From assembly GCA_021841985.1 (NCBI GenBank), contig JAKCCP010000263.1:1-8511 (forward strand): a stretch of 8,511 nucleotides of DNA, in the 5' to 3' direction. Position numbers and translations under genes: made by a program. Below are positions 1-5,804 of the stretch, piece by piece; position 1 is the first letter of the stretch, and every line of letters begins with the position of its first letter. The stretch comes from Pseudomonadota bacterium. Its GTDB lineage: Bacteria; Pseudomonadota; Alphaproteobacteria; Acetobacterales; Acetobacteraceae. The notes beneath the pieces were generated by a model. It made no database searches. It was not told where the DNA came from and saw only the letters and a program-made list of their open reading frames with translations.

Positions 1-288
1 GCCACGCACAAGCATCCCAAGGTCCGCGAGTGGCTGGCGCGGCATCCGCGCTGGACCTTCCATTTCACGCCCACCTCCGGGTCGTGGCTGAACGCGGTCG
101 AGAACTTCTTCTCGACGTTGACTCGCCAGCGCATCCGCCGTGGCAGCTTTCATTCGATCGTCGACCTCCAAGCTGCAATCAACCGCTTTCTCGCCGAACA
201 CAACGCCGAGCCCAAGCCCTTCGTCTGGAGGGCCTCCGCCGCCTCGATCCTCGCCAAGCTCGACCAACTGCCTGAACCAGCCGAATGA
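1..288 (+). CDS. IS630-family transposase, C-terminal part (5' end outside window)
   Basis: The frame is open from base 1 to TGA at 286-288 and gives 95 residues. It encodes the end of the DDE catalytic domain. The segment TSGSWLNAVENFFSTLTRQ (about residues 29-47) is the family's last conserved block, and its glutamate (NAVEN) is the third acid of the DDE triad that binds the metal for strand transfer. It is followed by the helical tail (AINRFLAEHNAEPKPFVW) usual in this family. Full IS630 transposases run about 340-360 residues, so roughly two thirds lie upstream of the window; nothing here shows the protein is broken. It is the only plus-strand gene and faces the operon remnant on its right convergently. 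Family assignment is firm; the exact IS name is not attempted. Confidence 0.85.
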   Translation, partial: ATHKHPKVREWLARHPRWTFHFTPTSGSWLNAVENFFSTLTRQRIRRGSFHSIVDLQAAINRFLAEHNAEPKPFVWRASAASILAKLDQLPEPAE

Positions 289-300
289 GTCAGAACACTA
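1..300 (+). mobile_element. Right end of an IS630-family insertion sequence
   Basis: The window opens inside an IS630-type element: the transposase C-terminus ends at 288 and the element should finish a few bases later. IS630/mariner-type elements insert at TA. A TA is present at 299-300, after GAGTCAGAACAC, so I place the boundary there (uncertain by a few bases). The matching left inverted end lies outside the window, so the inverted repeat cannot be checked. What lies immediately beyond the boundary on the minus strand is a ubiD-like gene stub, so the element appears to have landed in, or to border a deletion of, that gene. Confidence 0.7.
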
Positions 301-445
301 GCATTCGCATCTCCAACCCAGCCCGCTTCAGGCCGACGGGTGTCAAATCGCGTCGAAACGTGCCTCCCCTGCAATCGCAAGACGACCGGTCGCTTCCCAG
401 ACGATCGAGTCACGTGCGGAGATCAGAGACGGGTTGGATGCTCAT
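301..445 (-). pseudogene. ubiD: ubiD-family decarboxylase, N-terminal stub (nonsense + frameshift + truncation by IS630)
   Basis: An ATG at 445-443 overlaps the ubiX TGA as ATGA, with a good ribosome-binding site AGGAG at 460-456. The first codons read MSIQPVSDLRT, then an in-frame TGA (412-410, probably from TGG Trp), then LDRL. One extra G at 396-398 shifts the frame, and the next frame reads EATGRLAIAGEARFDAI before another stop. Together (SDLRTWLDRLEATGRLAIA) this matches the typical amino-terminus of UbiD-family prenylated-FMN-dependent decarboxylases, whose full length is about 450-500 residues. Nothing of the rest is present; the sequence runs into the IS630 end at about 300. In the ancestral operon this enzyme would have used the cofactor made by the UbiX encoded just upstream. 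I judge the identity from a short segment plus context, so it is likely but not certain. Beyond about 340 the homology is no longer readable to me. Confidence 0.62.
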
Positions 446-1041
446 GCTGACGTATCTCCTGGGCTGCGGCCCCACCGGCGGACGGTGCCGGCATCAATAT
501 TGAACAAATCAAGGACACGGCCGAGCGTGTGATCCACCATCGCGCCGATTGAGGCCGGCCGCGCGTAAAAGGCGGGCATCGGCGGCGCGATGATCGCGCC
601 CAGCTCGGCGAGCGCGAGCAGGGTCTTCAGGTGGCCTACGTGCAACGGGGTCTCCCGAACCATAAGCACAAGACGGCGGCGTTCCTTGAGCACGACGTCG
701 GCCGCGCGGGTGAGCAGCGAGCCGGTCGCACCCGTCGCGATCTCGGCGGCGCTGCGGATCGAACAGGGGGCGACGATCATTCCCGCGGTACGGAATGACC
801 CTGACGAAATCGCCGCCGCAATGTCGCCCGCGGCATAAGAATGGCTTGCCAGCGCGCGGATGTCGGCCGGTCGGAGGTCGGTTTCGTGGACCATGGCAAT
901 CTCGGCCGCGCGCGACATCACGAGATGGGTCTCGATATCAAGACCGCGCAGGATCTCAAGAAGCCGGATGCCGTAGATTATCCCGGATGCGCCTGAAATC
1001 CCGACGATGAGCGGAAGTTGGCTCTCTGCCCGCGGGTCCAT
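442..1041 (-). CDS. ubiX: UbiX/Pad1-type flavin prenyltransferase
   Basis: The gene is intact at 199 residues, the normal size for the family. It is predicted to join dimethylallyl phosphate to FMN to make prenylated FMN, the cofactor of UbiD-type decarboxylases, as a cytosolic flavodoxin-fold oligomer. Visible motifs: GISGASG (residues 14-20) at the FMN phosphate site; VMSRAA (41-46); APCSIRSAAEIATG (91-104); the RAADVVLKERRRLVL stretch and VRETPLHVGHL (128-138); and PPMPAFYARP (153-162), all typical of UbiX. The chosen ATG overlaps the stop of the upstream SDR remnant (TGATG), and its own TGA overlaps the ATG of the ubiD stub (ATGA), so it sits in the middle of a formerly coupled operon. 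Its usual partner, UbiD, is destroyed next door and the upstream genes are broken, so its expression and use are doubtful. It could serve another UbiD elsewhere in the genome. The operon context argues for aromatic-acid catabolism rather than ubiquinone synthesis as the original role (inference). Confidence 0.9.
   Translation of the reverse strand: MDPRAESQLPLIVGISGASGIIYGIRLLEILRGLDIETHLVMSRAAEIAMVHETDLRPADIRALASHSYAAGDIAAAISSGSFRTAGMIVAPCSIRSAAEIATGATGSLLTRAADVVLKERRRLVLMVRETPLHVGHLKTLLALAELGAIIAPPMPAFYARPASIGAMVDHTLGRVLDLFNIDAGTVRRWGRSPGDTSA
456..460 (-). promoter_or_regulatory. Shine-Dalgarno of the broken ubiD gene
   Basis: AGGAG on the minus strand lies inside the last codons of ubiX, 10 nt before the ATG at 445-443. 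It supports that ATG as a real former start codon and shows that the stub was once a translated gene. Confidence 0.5.
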
Positions 1042-1281
1042 CAGCCGGGTACCGAGCCACCGTCGACCACGAAGGCATCCCCGGTCATGGAATTACCGCC
1101 AGGACCGGGGAGGCAGCGCGGCGCGCCAGGCGCCTACGGATGGATGGCGATCTCCTCGGACCGGTTGAGGCCCAAAGCACCAGAGCCGCGCCATCCTCGG
1201 CCAACCGACGGCACAGGCAACGCCGCTCCCGCGCGCCACGCCGGTGACAAGCGCTACCTCAGCTTCGAGCGCGGCGCTCAT
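1041..1281 (-). pseudogene. Short-chain dehydrogenase/reductase remnant (only both ends left)
   Basis: An ATG at 1281-1279 overlaps the transporter stop (ATGA) and starts MSAALEAEVALVTGVARGSG, the first strand and the TGxxxGxG NAD(P)-binding turn of a classical SDR. The turn has one substitution: the usual Ile is Ser. Shortly after, the reading switches frame; the +1 frame gives WLAEDGAALVLWASTG, the next SDR beta-alpha unit. The last ~17 codons, in a third frame, read NSMTGDAFVVDGGSVPG and end at TGA 1043-1041, the standard SDR carboxy-terminus. Intact SDRs have about 250 residues; here under 80 codons remain. The central part with the Ser-Tyr-x-x-x-Lys active site is missing and there are at least two frame disruptions. 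It therefore cannot encode an active enzyme. An open reading frame of 63 codons starting at this ATG ends at 1093, but its second half is out-of-frame nonsense. The original substrate is unknown; an aromatic or alicyclic alcohol is plausible from context. Confidence 0.8.
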
Positions 1282-2120
1282 TGCAGCCGCCCCCGCGTCT
1301 CCGGAACCACGAGCGCGCCAAGCGCCAAACCAAGATAAAGCGCCGCGCAAAAGCTTGCAAGGGTCGGTGCCAGCCCGCCAATCGAGCCGCTGAACAGTGA
1401 TACGAGGAAGGGCATTGTCCCACCGATCGCGAAGCCGAGATTCCACGATACGCCCGTGCCCGTTGCACGCAAGGCGGTCGGGAACCGCTCGTTCAGTAAA
1501 ATCGTGATCGCCGCATAGCCGGCATTGCCGAGGAAGGCGATCAGCAGCGCCGGGCCGATCACGTCACTATAGGCGGTGAGATGCGCAAGATGGAGGTAAA
1601 GCCGTGGCAGTGCGATGATGTTCACCACGCCGATCAGCAGAAAGGCCGGCTTGCGGCCGATGATCTGGCTGAGTGCACCGATCGAGGTGGCCGAAATAAT
1701 GGCGACGATGCTGCCAAGGATGAGGATATGAGCGACCTCCGGCTTCGGCAGCTTGCTCACCAGATTGAGAAAGCTTGGCATGAAGCCGGAGGTGAGATAA
1801 TAGCTGGCACCGCCACCCTTGGTCAGCAGCAGGTTGACCAGTAGCACGTCGCGGTGGGGCGGGCGGGTCAGAGCGGCGAGTGGTGCGTGCGGCATTTGCG
1901 CTGCGGCATCGCCCCGCCAGAGCGGCGATTCCTCGAGCGCACGGAAGGCGAAGAGGCCCAGCCCGGCGCTGATGATGCCGATGAGGAACATGCAGCGCCA
2001 GCCCCAAATCTCGAATTGCGGCCCCGGGAAGGCGGACGAGATGATCGCCAGCGCGAGCGAGGCGAGCAGCGCGCCGATGCCGGCTCCGCCGCCGCCGATG
2101 AAACCGGACAGGGCGCCGCG
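1278..2120 (-). pseudogene. MFS transporter, 5'-truncated (metabolite:H+ symporter type)
   Basis: About 280 codons are readable in one frame from 2120 down to TGA 1280-1278. The frame begins abruptly with RGALSGFIGGGGAGIGA, the loop and helix usually found near residue 150 of a major-facilitator symporter, and is preceded directly by an in-frame TGA (2123-2121). Helices 1-4 or so and the start codon are therefore absent; intact relatives have about 430-450 residues. Later parts look healthy: GWRCMFLIGIISAG, the cytoplasmic loop GALSQIIGRKP, the NERFPTALRATGTG segment, and the terminal PETRGRLQ. An ATG at 1991 could give a 237-residue product, but that would lack half the transport channel, so I call a pseudogene. 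The stop overlaps the SDR start as ATGA. The family takes up small organic acids across the inner membrane, often aromatic acids when next to ubiX/ubiD; the substrate here is inferred only from neighbours. Confidence 0.8.
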
Positions 2121-2268
2121 TCAGCGCTTCGATTCCTTAACAAGTCCGGTTTCACAAATTCATTTTTTAATTGCCATAGCTGCGCCTTGCTTGATCGTAA
2201 ATACATTTAACAAAAAAGTTGTCTTTTGATACGACAGCCGCCCGAACCTCCTGGAAACTGCCCCTCCC
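2121..2268. other. AT-rich spacer at the breakpoint between the synthase gene and the truncated transporter
   Basis: The first ~115 bases (to about 2235) are strikingly richer in A and T than anything else in the window, with runs such as CATTTTTTAATT and AACAAAAAAGTT. No gene is recognisable. On the minus strand a short open stretch starts at ATG 2206-2204, but it runs out of frame into the transporter remnant and its composition there is nonsense. No convincing -35/-10 pair could be placed. It may be a leftover of inserted foreign DNA or an old promoter region. Confidence 0.5.
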
Positions 2269-4224
2269 TCACGCGAACAACACCCGAAATAGCACTCCGA
2301 ACACACCGCCGACATCGACCGCGGGCACCTCGCTCCGATAGGCGCCCGTAAACAGATGCACGATCAGCGCCCGGCGCTCACCAGCGTCGAGGTCGAAGCG
2401 GATTGCCACCCCCTCGCCGGCGCGGCGCACCACACGAAACGGCAGGCAGAGCGCGCGGCGCCCAAGTAGCAGCGTGCCGCTGGAGATCGTCTCGCTCCAG
2501 CTCGTCATCTCGGCCACCAGCCGCGCCCCCCCGAGCGAGATGTCGGCGACCGAACAGCCGAGCACGCTGCCCCCCTCCAGCACCACCCGCGCCCGCTCGT
2601 TCGAGGCAAACCGCTCCTCGGCACGCTTGCGCGGCAGCTCGATCGAGACCGCGGCGGCAAGCATCAGGGTCGCGATATTGAACAGGCTCCAGAACATGTT
2701 GGTCGCATACCCGGCACTCTCGTAAAGCGGCGAATAGGGCGAAATGTTGCGCAGCATGCCGAACAGCGTGAGCATCGCGAGCCCGCTGAAGGGAAGAAAA
2801 AAATTCCACTGCACGGTGATACGCTCGCTTGACAACCCTTTCGCCGTGACCTTGAACGGATGCCCGAACGGCCGCACCAGCGCCGTCGCCACCGTGCGGG
2901 TCACGGCAAAGGCGCAGAGCAGTTGCGTGACATCGGTCATCACCGGCAAAACCCGGTTCTCGGCATAGATCGCCATGAAGGCCGCCGAACACAGCACCAT
3001 CGGCGCCAGCCAGGTCACGAGATCGGCGACATCGCTGCTGATCACCGCCGTCCCGGTCCACCAATAGACCAAGGGTGCGGTGATCATCATAAGTTTGAAG
3101 GCGTAGGTAAAACTCCAGTAAAATACGGTGTCGAGCGAGGACAACCGGTTGATCAGCCGCAACCGCGCCGGCCCCGCGAACGACCAGCGGGTGTAGATCT
3201 GCTGCATCGCGCCCAAGCACCAACGCGCGCGTTGCGAGACATATTCCCGGATCCCCTCGGGGGCGAGGCCAAGGCTCAAGGGCTCGTTGAGGAAGATCGT
3301 GCGATAGCCGTATTCCTCCATCTTGAAGGTCGTGAGCATGTCCTCGGTGACGGTCTCGATCGCCATGCCGCCGCAGGCCTCAAGTGCCGCCACGCGAAAC
3401 ACCGCCGAGGTGCCGCAGCAGAACGCCGCCCCCCAGGCATCCTTGCTGGCCAGCAGCGAGTTGAAGAAAAACCGCTGCTCGTCGGGCCAAACGGCGGCGC
3501 AGAGCAGATTGCTCTGGATCGGGTCGGGATTGAAAAAATGCTGCGGCGTTTGTACGATGCCAATGCGCGCGTCCTCGAAAAGCCCGAGCGTGCGCATCAG
3601 AATCTTCCGGTTAGGCACGAAATCGGCATCGAGCAGAAGAAGAAAATCCGGCCGCCGTCCGATGCTAAGCGCGTGGTGCAGACCGTTATTGACATTGCCT
3701 GCCTTGGCGTGCCTGCCCTTGACGCGGCGGACATAAAGCGCCCCCAGCTCAGCCGCCAGGTCGCGCACCCAGTCCCGCGCCCCGTCATCGAGCACGAACA
3801 CCCGCAGATCAGGATGCTCGATCGCTAGCGCCCCGACGATCGTGCGCTCAAGAATAGCGTGACCTTCGTTGTAGGTGGCGATGAAGACATCGACCGGAGC
3901 GCGGTGCAGCACCGAATGCCGCGTCGCATCCGCGTCCGGCGCGCGGTTCCTGGTGCGCGACATAAAAAGATAGACGGCGATCGAACTCATCGTCGCGCAC
4001 GATTCAAAAATGAAAAATATCCACGCCCACTCTTGCTGCCAGAGCGCCTGACCCTCCGGCATGGCATGAAAAAACCGCCACCAGATATAACGAAGCGACA
4101 AAAAGACACATAACAATGCGGAAAACACCCGCACCAAGGGCGTCTCGCGGCCGAATAGCGCGGCCAACGACAACATCGCCCCCAACGCCAGCAACGACGG
4201 CGCCCAGGCGTGCGAGTCGAGCAT
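2269..4224 (-). CDS. Cellulose-synthase-like GT2 glycosyltransferase with C-terminal PilZ-type domain (BgsA/BcsA-like beta-glucan synthase)
   Basis: Predicted inner-membrane processive glycosyltransferase that polymerises and extrudes a beta-glucan from UDP-glucose. From the ATG at 4224-4222 it has 651 residues. Layout: three membrane segments (about 7-24, 31-49, 65-88); GT2 domain with DD (146-147), DAD (199-201), FFNPDP (230-235), FCCGT (268-272), TED (293-295) and QRARW (331-335), i.e. the full D, DxD, TED, QxxRW set; then four more membrane segments (about 367-389, 396-420, 473-491, 507-526). The tail has RAEER (534-538, RxxxR) and DISLGG (561-566, DxSxxG), the two PilZ c-di-GMP-binding motifs, so activation by c-di-GMP is likely. 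The frame stays open upstream to a TTG at 4356, but that stretch lies wholly in the palindromic repeat, so I reject it. No obvious ribosome-binding site precedes 4224. The partner upstream is a HlyD-type protein rather than BcsB, as in the Sinorhizobium bgsBA mixed-linkage glucan system. Curdlan or plain cellulose cannot be excluded. Confidence 0.85.
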   Translation of the reverse strand: MLDSHAWAPSLLALGAMLSLAALFGRETPLVRVFSALLCVFLSLRYIWWRFFHAMPEGQALWQQEWAWIFFIFESCATMSSIAVYLFMSRTRNRAPDADATRHSVLHRAPVDVFIATYNEGHAILERTIVGALAIEHPDLRVFVLDDGARDWVRDLAAELGALYVRRVKGRHAKAGNVNNGLHHALSIGRRPDFLLLLDADFVPNRKILMRTLGLFEDARIGIVQTPQHFFNPDPIQSNLLCAAVWPDEQRFFFNSLLASKDAWGAAFCCGTSAVFRVAALEACGGMAIETVTEDMLTTFKMEEYGYRTIFLNEPLSLGLAPEGIREYVSQRARWCLGAMQQIYTRWSFAGPARLRLINRLSSLDTVFYWSFTYAFKLMMITAPLVYWWTGTAVISSDVADLVTWLAPMVLCSAAFMAIYAENRVLPVMTDVTQLLCAFAVTRTVATALVRPFGHPFKVTAKGLSSERITVQWNFFLPFSGLAMLTLFGMLRNISPYSPLYESAGYATNMFWSLFNIATLMLAAAVSIELPRKRAEERFASNERARVVLEGGSVLGCSVADISLGGARLVAEMTSWSETISSGTLLLGRRALCLPFRVVRRAGEGVAIRFDLDAGERRALIVHLFTGAYRSEVPAVDVGGVFGVLFRVLFA

Positions 4225-4430
4225 CAGGGGAAGGCCAGGGCGTTGCCCTGGACCCGCGGGGGCCAGTGGCCCCAGACCCCCATTCTTGGAGGGTTGTCTG
4301 GGGAGGGGCGCGAGGGAGCGTTGGCAAGCGACAGGGTTGCGCCCCTCCCCAGGCAACCCTCTACGGGACAGGGGCCAGGGACATTGTCCCTGGCGGGGTC
4401 CAGGGGCAGCGCCCCTGATCTTCCCCTGAT
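4223..4430. repeat. 208-bp imperfect palindromic element (MITE/REP-like) with 11-bp perfect terminal inverted repeats
   Basis: The ends are exact inverted copies: ATCAGGGGAAG at 4223-4233 and CTTCCCCTGAT at 4420-4430. The two arms (4223-4311 and 4340-4430) are inverted relatives along their whole length. The innermost 4289-4311 and 4339-4361 region pairs over about 22 bases with one mismatch, leaving a ~28-base centre. Each arm also contains its own small hairpins: CCAGGGCGTTGCCCTGG (4235-4251), GGGGCCAGTGGCCCC (4259-4273), CCAGGGACATTGTCCCTGG (4375-4393) and CAGGGGCAGCGCCCCTG (4401-4417). It fills nearly all of the gap between the fusion-protein gene and the synthase gene, and its left end supplies the AT of the synthase ATG. 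It encodes no protein. I see no target-site duplication. GC-rich palindromes of this style are common intergenic repeats in alphaproteobacteria. In mRNA it would fold into a long hairpin and could act as an attenuator or stability element (inference). Confidence 0.85.
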
Positions 4431-4440
4431 ACCCACCCTC
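4431..4440 (-). promoter_or_regulatory. Probable original ribosome-binding site of the synthase gene, displaced by the palindromic element
   Basis: Directly after the fusion-protein stop the minus strand reads GAGGGTGGGT and then the palindrome begins. If the palindrome is removed leaving one AT, the junction becomes TGAGGGTGGGTATGCTC, placing GAGG six bases before the synthase ATG, a textbook spacing. In the present sequence this site is over 200 bases from that ATG. This is inference from one sequence. Confidence 0.4.
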
Positions 4441-5725
4441 AGAACACCGCCCGGATGAGCCGCGTGGCGGCGCTGGTGATCCCGGTTGGGATCAGCACGT
4501 GCGCGGTGCGTCCGATCAAGCATTCCCCGCTTTGGCCGCGCGCGCGGTCGGGGCGGATCCAGACGGTAACCGAGCTTGGCCGCGCCACCGGCACGGCGGC
4601 GAGGTTGCGATCCTGGGTGAGGCTCGCCGCCCCGGTCACCGAGATCACCTGCCCATGCTGTTCCGCGCCATCGCCGGTGAGGCGGAATTTCACCTGCTGT
4701 CCGACGGCGATATCGGAAAACCGGCTTTGTGGAATGGCGGCAATGACAAACGGCGAGTCGCAATCGACAAGCTCGGCAACCATTTCGCCGCTGGCGATGC
4801 GCTCGCCCTCGGCGGCGCCAAGCTTCCACACCATCCCGGCGAGCGGGGCTTTGAGCGTTGCCTCGGCGAGGCGGGCGAGGCGGGCCCGCTCGGCGGCGAT
4901 CTCGGCCGCGGTCGCCTCGCGCGCCGCGCGGGCGTCGGCGATGGCGCGATCGAGTTCAGCCAAGCGAATATCGACCTCGTCGCCGCGCTGGGTGGAATAG
5001 CTGACATCGTTGTCGCCGGGCCCGATCTGGATACCGGCCCGCGCCGCCTGCTCTTCGATCCCCGCCATCTCGGCCGTGGCCTGGGCGGTCTCTTCCTGAT
5101 GGCTGGCTACGAGCAGCGCCGTGCGCAGCTTGTCGATCTCGGCCGGGGCGGCAAAGCCGGCTTGCGCGAGGCGCGATTTGCGCCCGAGATCGACGCGCGC
5201 CTGAGCGCGCGCGGCGGACGCCGCCTCGGCCTGCCCGCTCGCCCCGGCCAGCGCCGCCTGTTCGCGCGCCGCGACGAGTGCCTGATGGGCCGCGACCCGG
5301 CGCGCAAGCTCGCCCCTGAGCCGCTCCAGCACGGCACGCGCTGCCTCGGTGCTCGCGAGATCGGCCTCGGCGCGGTGGTTCGCCGCAAGCAAATCATTGA
5401 GCCGTTGATCATCAACCCGGTCGTTCTCGACCCGCGCCAGCGTTGCCGCGCGCGCCACCGTCGCCCCGACCGTAACCGCCAGCCCGTGCACCACGCCCTC
5501 GATCGGGGTGCGGAGCGCCACAGTATAAGATGAGACCACCGCTGCGTCGCTGGCGACGAACAACTCTTCTGAGCCGAGTGCATAGAGGCCGGCCGCGAGC
5601 ACGGCGAGGGCGGCGAACCGCTTGGCGGATTTGCTGGTGAGCAGCCGGCGTAGCGTGCCCGCGGATTTCGTCTCCGTGACCGGGGGGCTGCGGAGCGTTG
5701 CGGCCGAGTCGGAAAAACTGTTCAT
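4439..5725 (-). CDS. HlyD-type membrane-fusion protein paired with the glucan synthase (BgsB-like)
   Basis: A 428-residue periplasmic adaptor anchored in the inner membrane, probably guiding the polymer made by the adjacent synthase across the periplasm. Layout: short cytoplasmic N-terminus rich in Ser/Thr/Arg, one membrane helix (about 37-52), first lipoyl/biotinyl half-motif around RTPIEGVVHGLAVTVGATV (72-90), a long Ala/Arg/Glu-rich coiled-coil hairpin (about 100-290), the second lipoyl half (KAPLAGMVWKLGAAEGERI, 292-310), and a beta-barrel region to about 365. The segment GIQIGPGDNDVSYSTQRGDE (231-250) inside the hairpin resembles a block common in exopolysaccharide-linked fusion proteins, as opposed to RND or ABC drug-efflux adaptors. 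The ATG at 5725-5723 has a strong GGAGG (5735-5731) five bases before it. No efflux pump is adjacent; the next gene downstream is the GT2 synthase, so the functional link is by order and by analogy with Sinorhizobium BgsB-BgsA. Its role as exporter is inferred. Confidence 0.8.
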   Translation of the reverse strand: MNSFSDSAATLRSPPVTETKSAGTLRRLLTSKSAKRFAALAVLAAGLYALGSEELFVASDAAVVSSYTVALRTPIEGVVHGLAVTVGATVARAATLARVENDRVDDQRLNDLLAANHRAEADLASTEAARAVLERLRGELARRVAAHQALVAAREQAALAGASGQAEAASAARAQARVDLGRKSRLAQAGFAAPAEIDKLRTALLVASHQEETAQATAEMAGIEEQAARAGIQIGPGDNDVSYSTQRGDEVDIRLAELDRAIADARAAREATAAEIAAERARLARLAEATLKAPLAGMVWKLGAAEGERIASGEMVAELVDCDSPFVIAAIPQSRFSDIAVGQQVKFRLTGDGAEQHGQVISVTGAASLTQDRNLAAVPVARPSSVTVWIRPDRARGQSGECLIGRTAHVLIPTGITSAATRLIRAVF

Positions 5726-5765
5726 CCCTCCCTCCGCGCAATGGATTTCTCACCATGGCGCGGTG

Positions 5766-5788
5766 GGCGTTAGCGCCGGGTTAACCCG
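5766..5788. promoter_or_regulatory. Back-to-back palindromes upstream of the glucan synthesis pair
   Basis: The 79-base gap between dut and the fusion-protein gene holds a small hairpin GGCG-TTAG-CGCC (5766-5777), joined to a perfect 12-base palindrome CGGGTTAACCCG (5777-5788). The position upstream of an operon start suits an operator; the hairpin could instead be part of a dut terminator, though no T-run follows on the minus strand. I could not place a convincing promoter. Confidence 0.3.
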
Positions 5789-5804
5789 CGGCCGGAATGC
5801 TTCT

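Noticed and set aside
1868..2206. Minus-strand open frame starting MYLRSSKAQLWQ in the AT-rich patch
   Set aside because: Past about 30 codons it overlaps the transporter remnant out of frame and has nonsense composition; no ribosome-binding site or known family.
2211..2236. Possible rho-independent terminator after the synthase gene (TGTC/GACA stem followed by ACTTTTTTG on the minus strand)
   Set aside because: Stem of only four base pairs with a nine-base loop; too weak to call.
2860..3828. Plus-strand open frame of 322 codons opposite the GT2 domain
   Set aside because: Antisense shadow; the minus strand carries all GT2 catalytic motifs in this interval.
4225..4356. 44-residue upstream extension of the glycosyltransferase beginning at TTG 4356
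   Set aside because: The extension is encoded entirely by the palindromic repeat, starts at a rare TTG, and resembles no glycosyltransferase N-terminus; ATG 4224 fits the family better.
4499..5533. Long plus-strand open frame (344 codons) opposite the fusion-protein gene
   Set aside because: Shadow of the GC-rich minus-strand gene; its translation is rich in Arg/Gly/Ala without any recognisable domain, while the minus strand encodes a clear HlyD protein.
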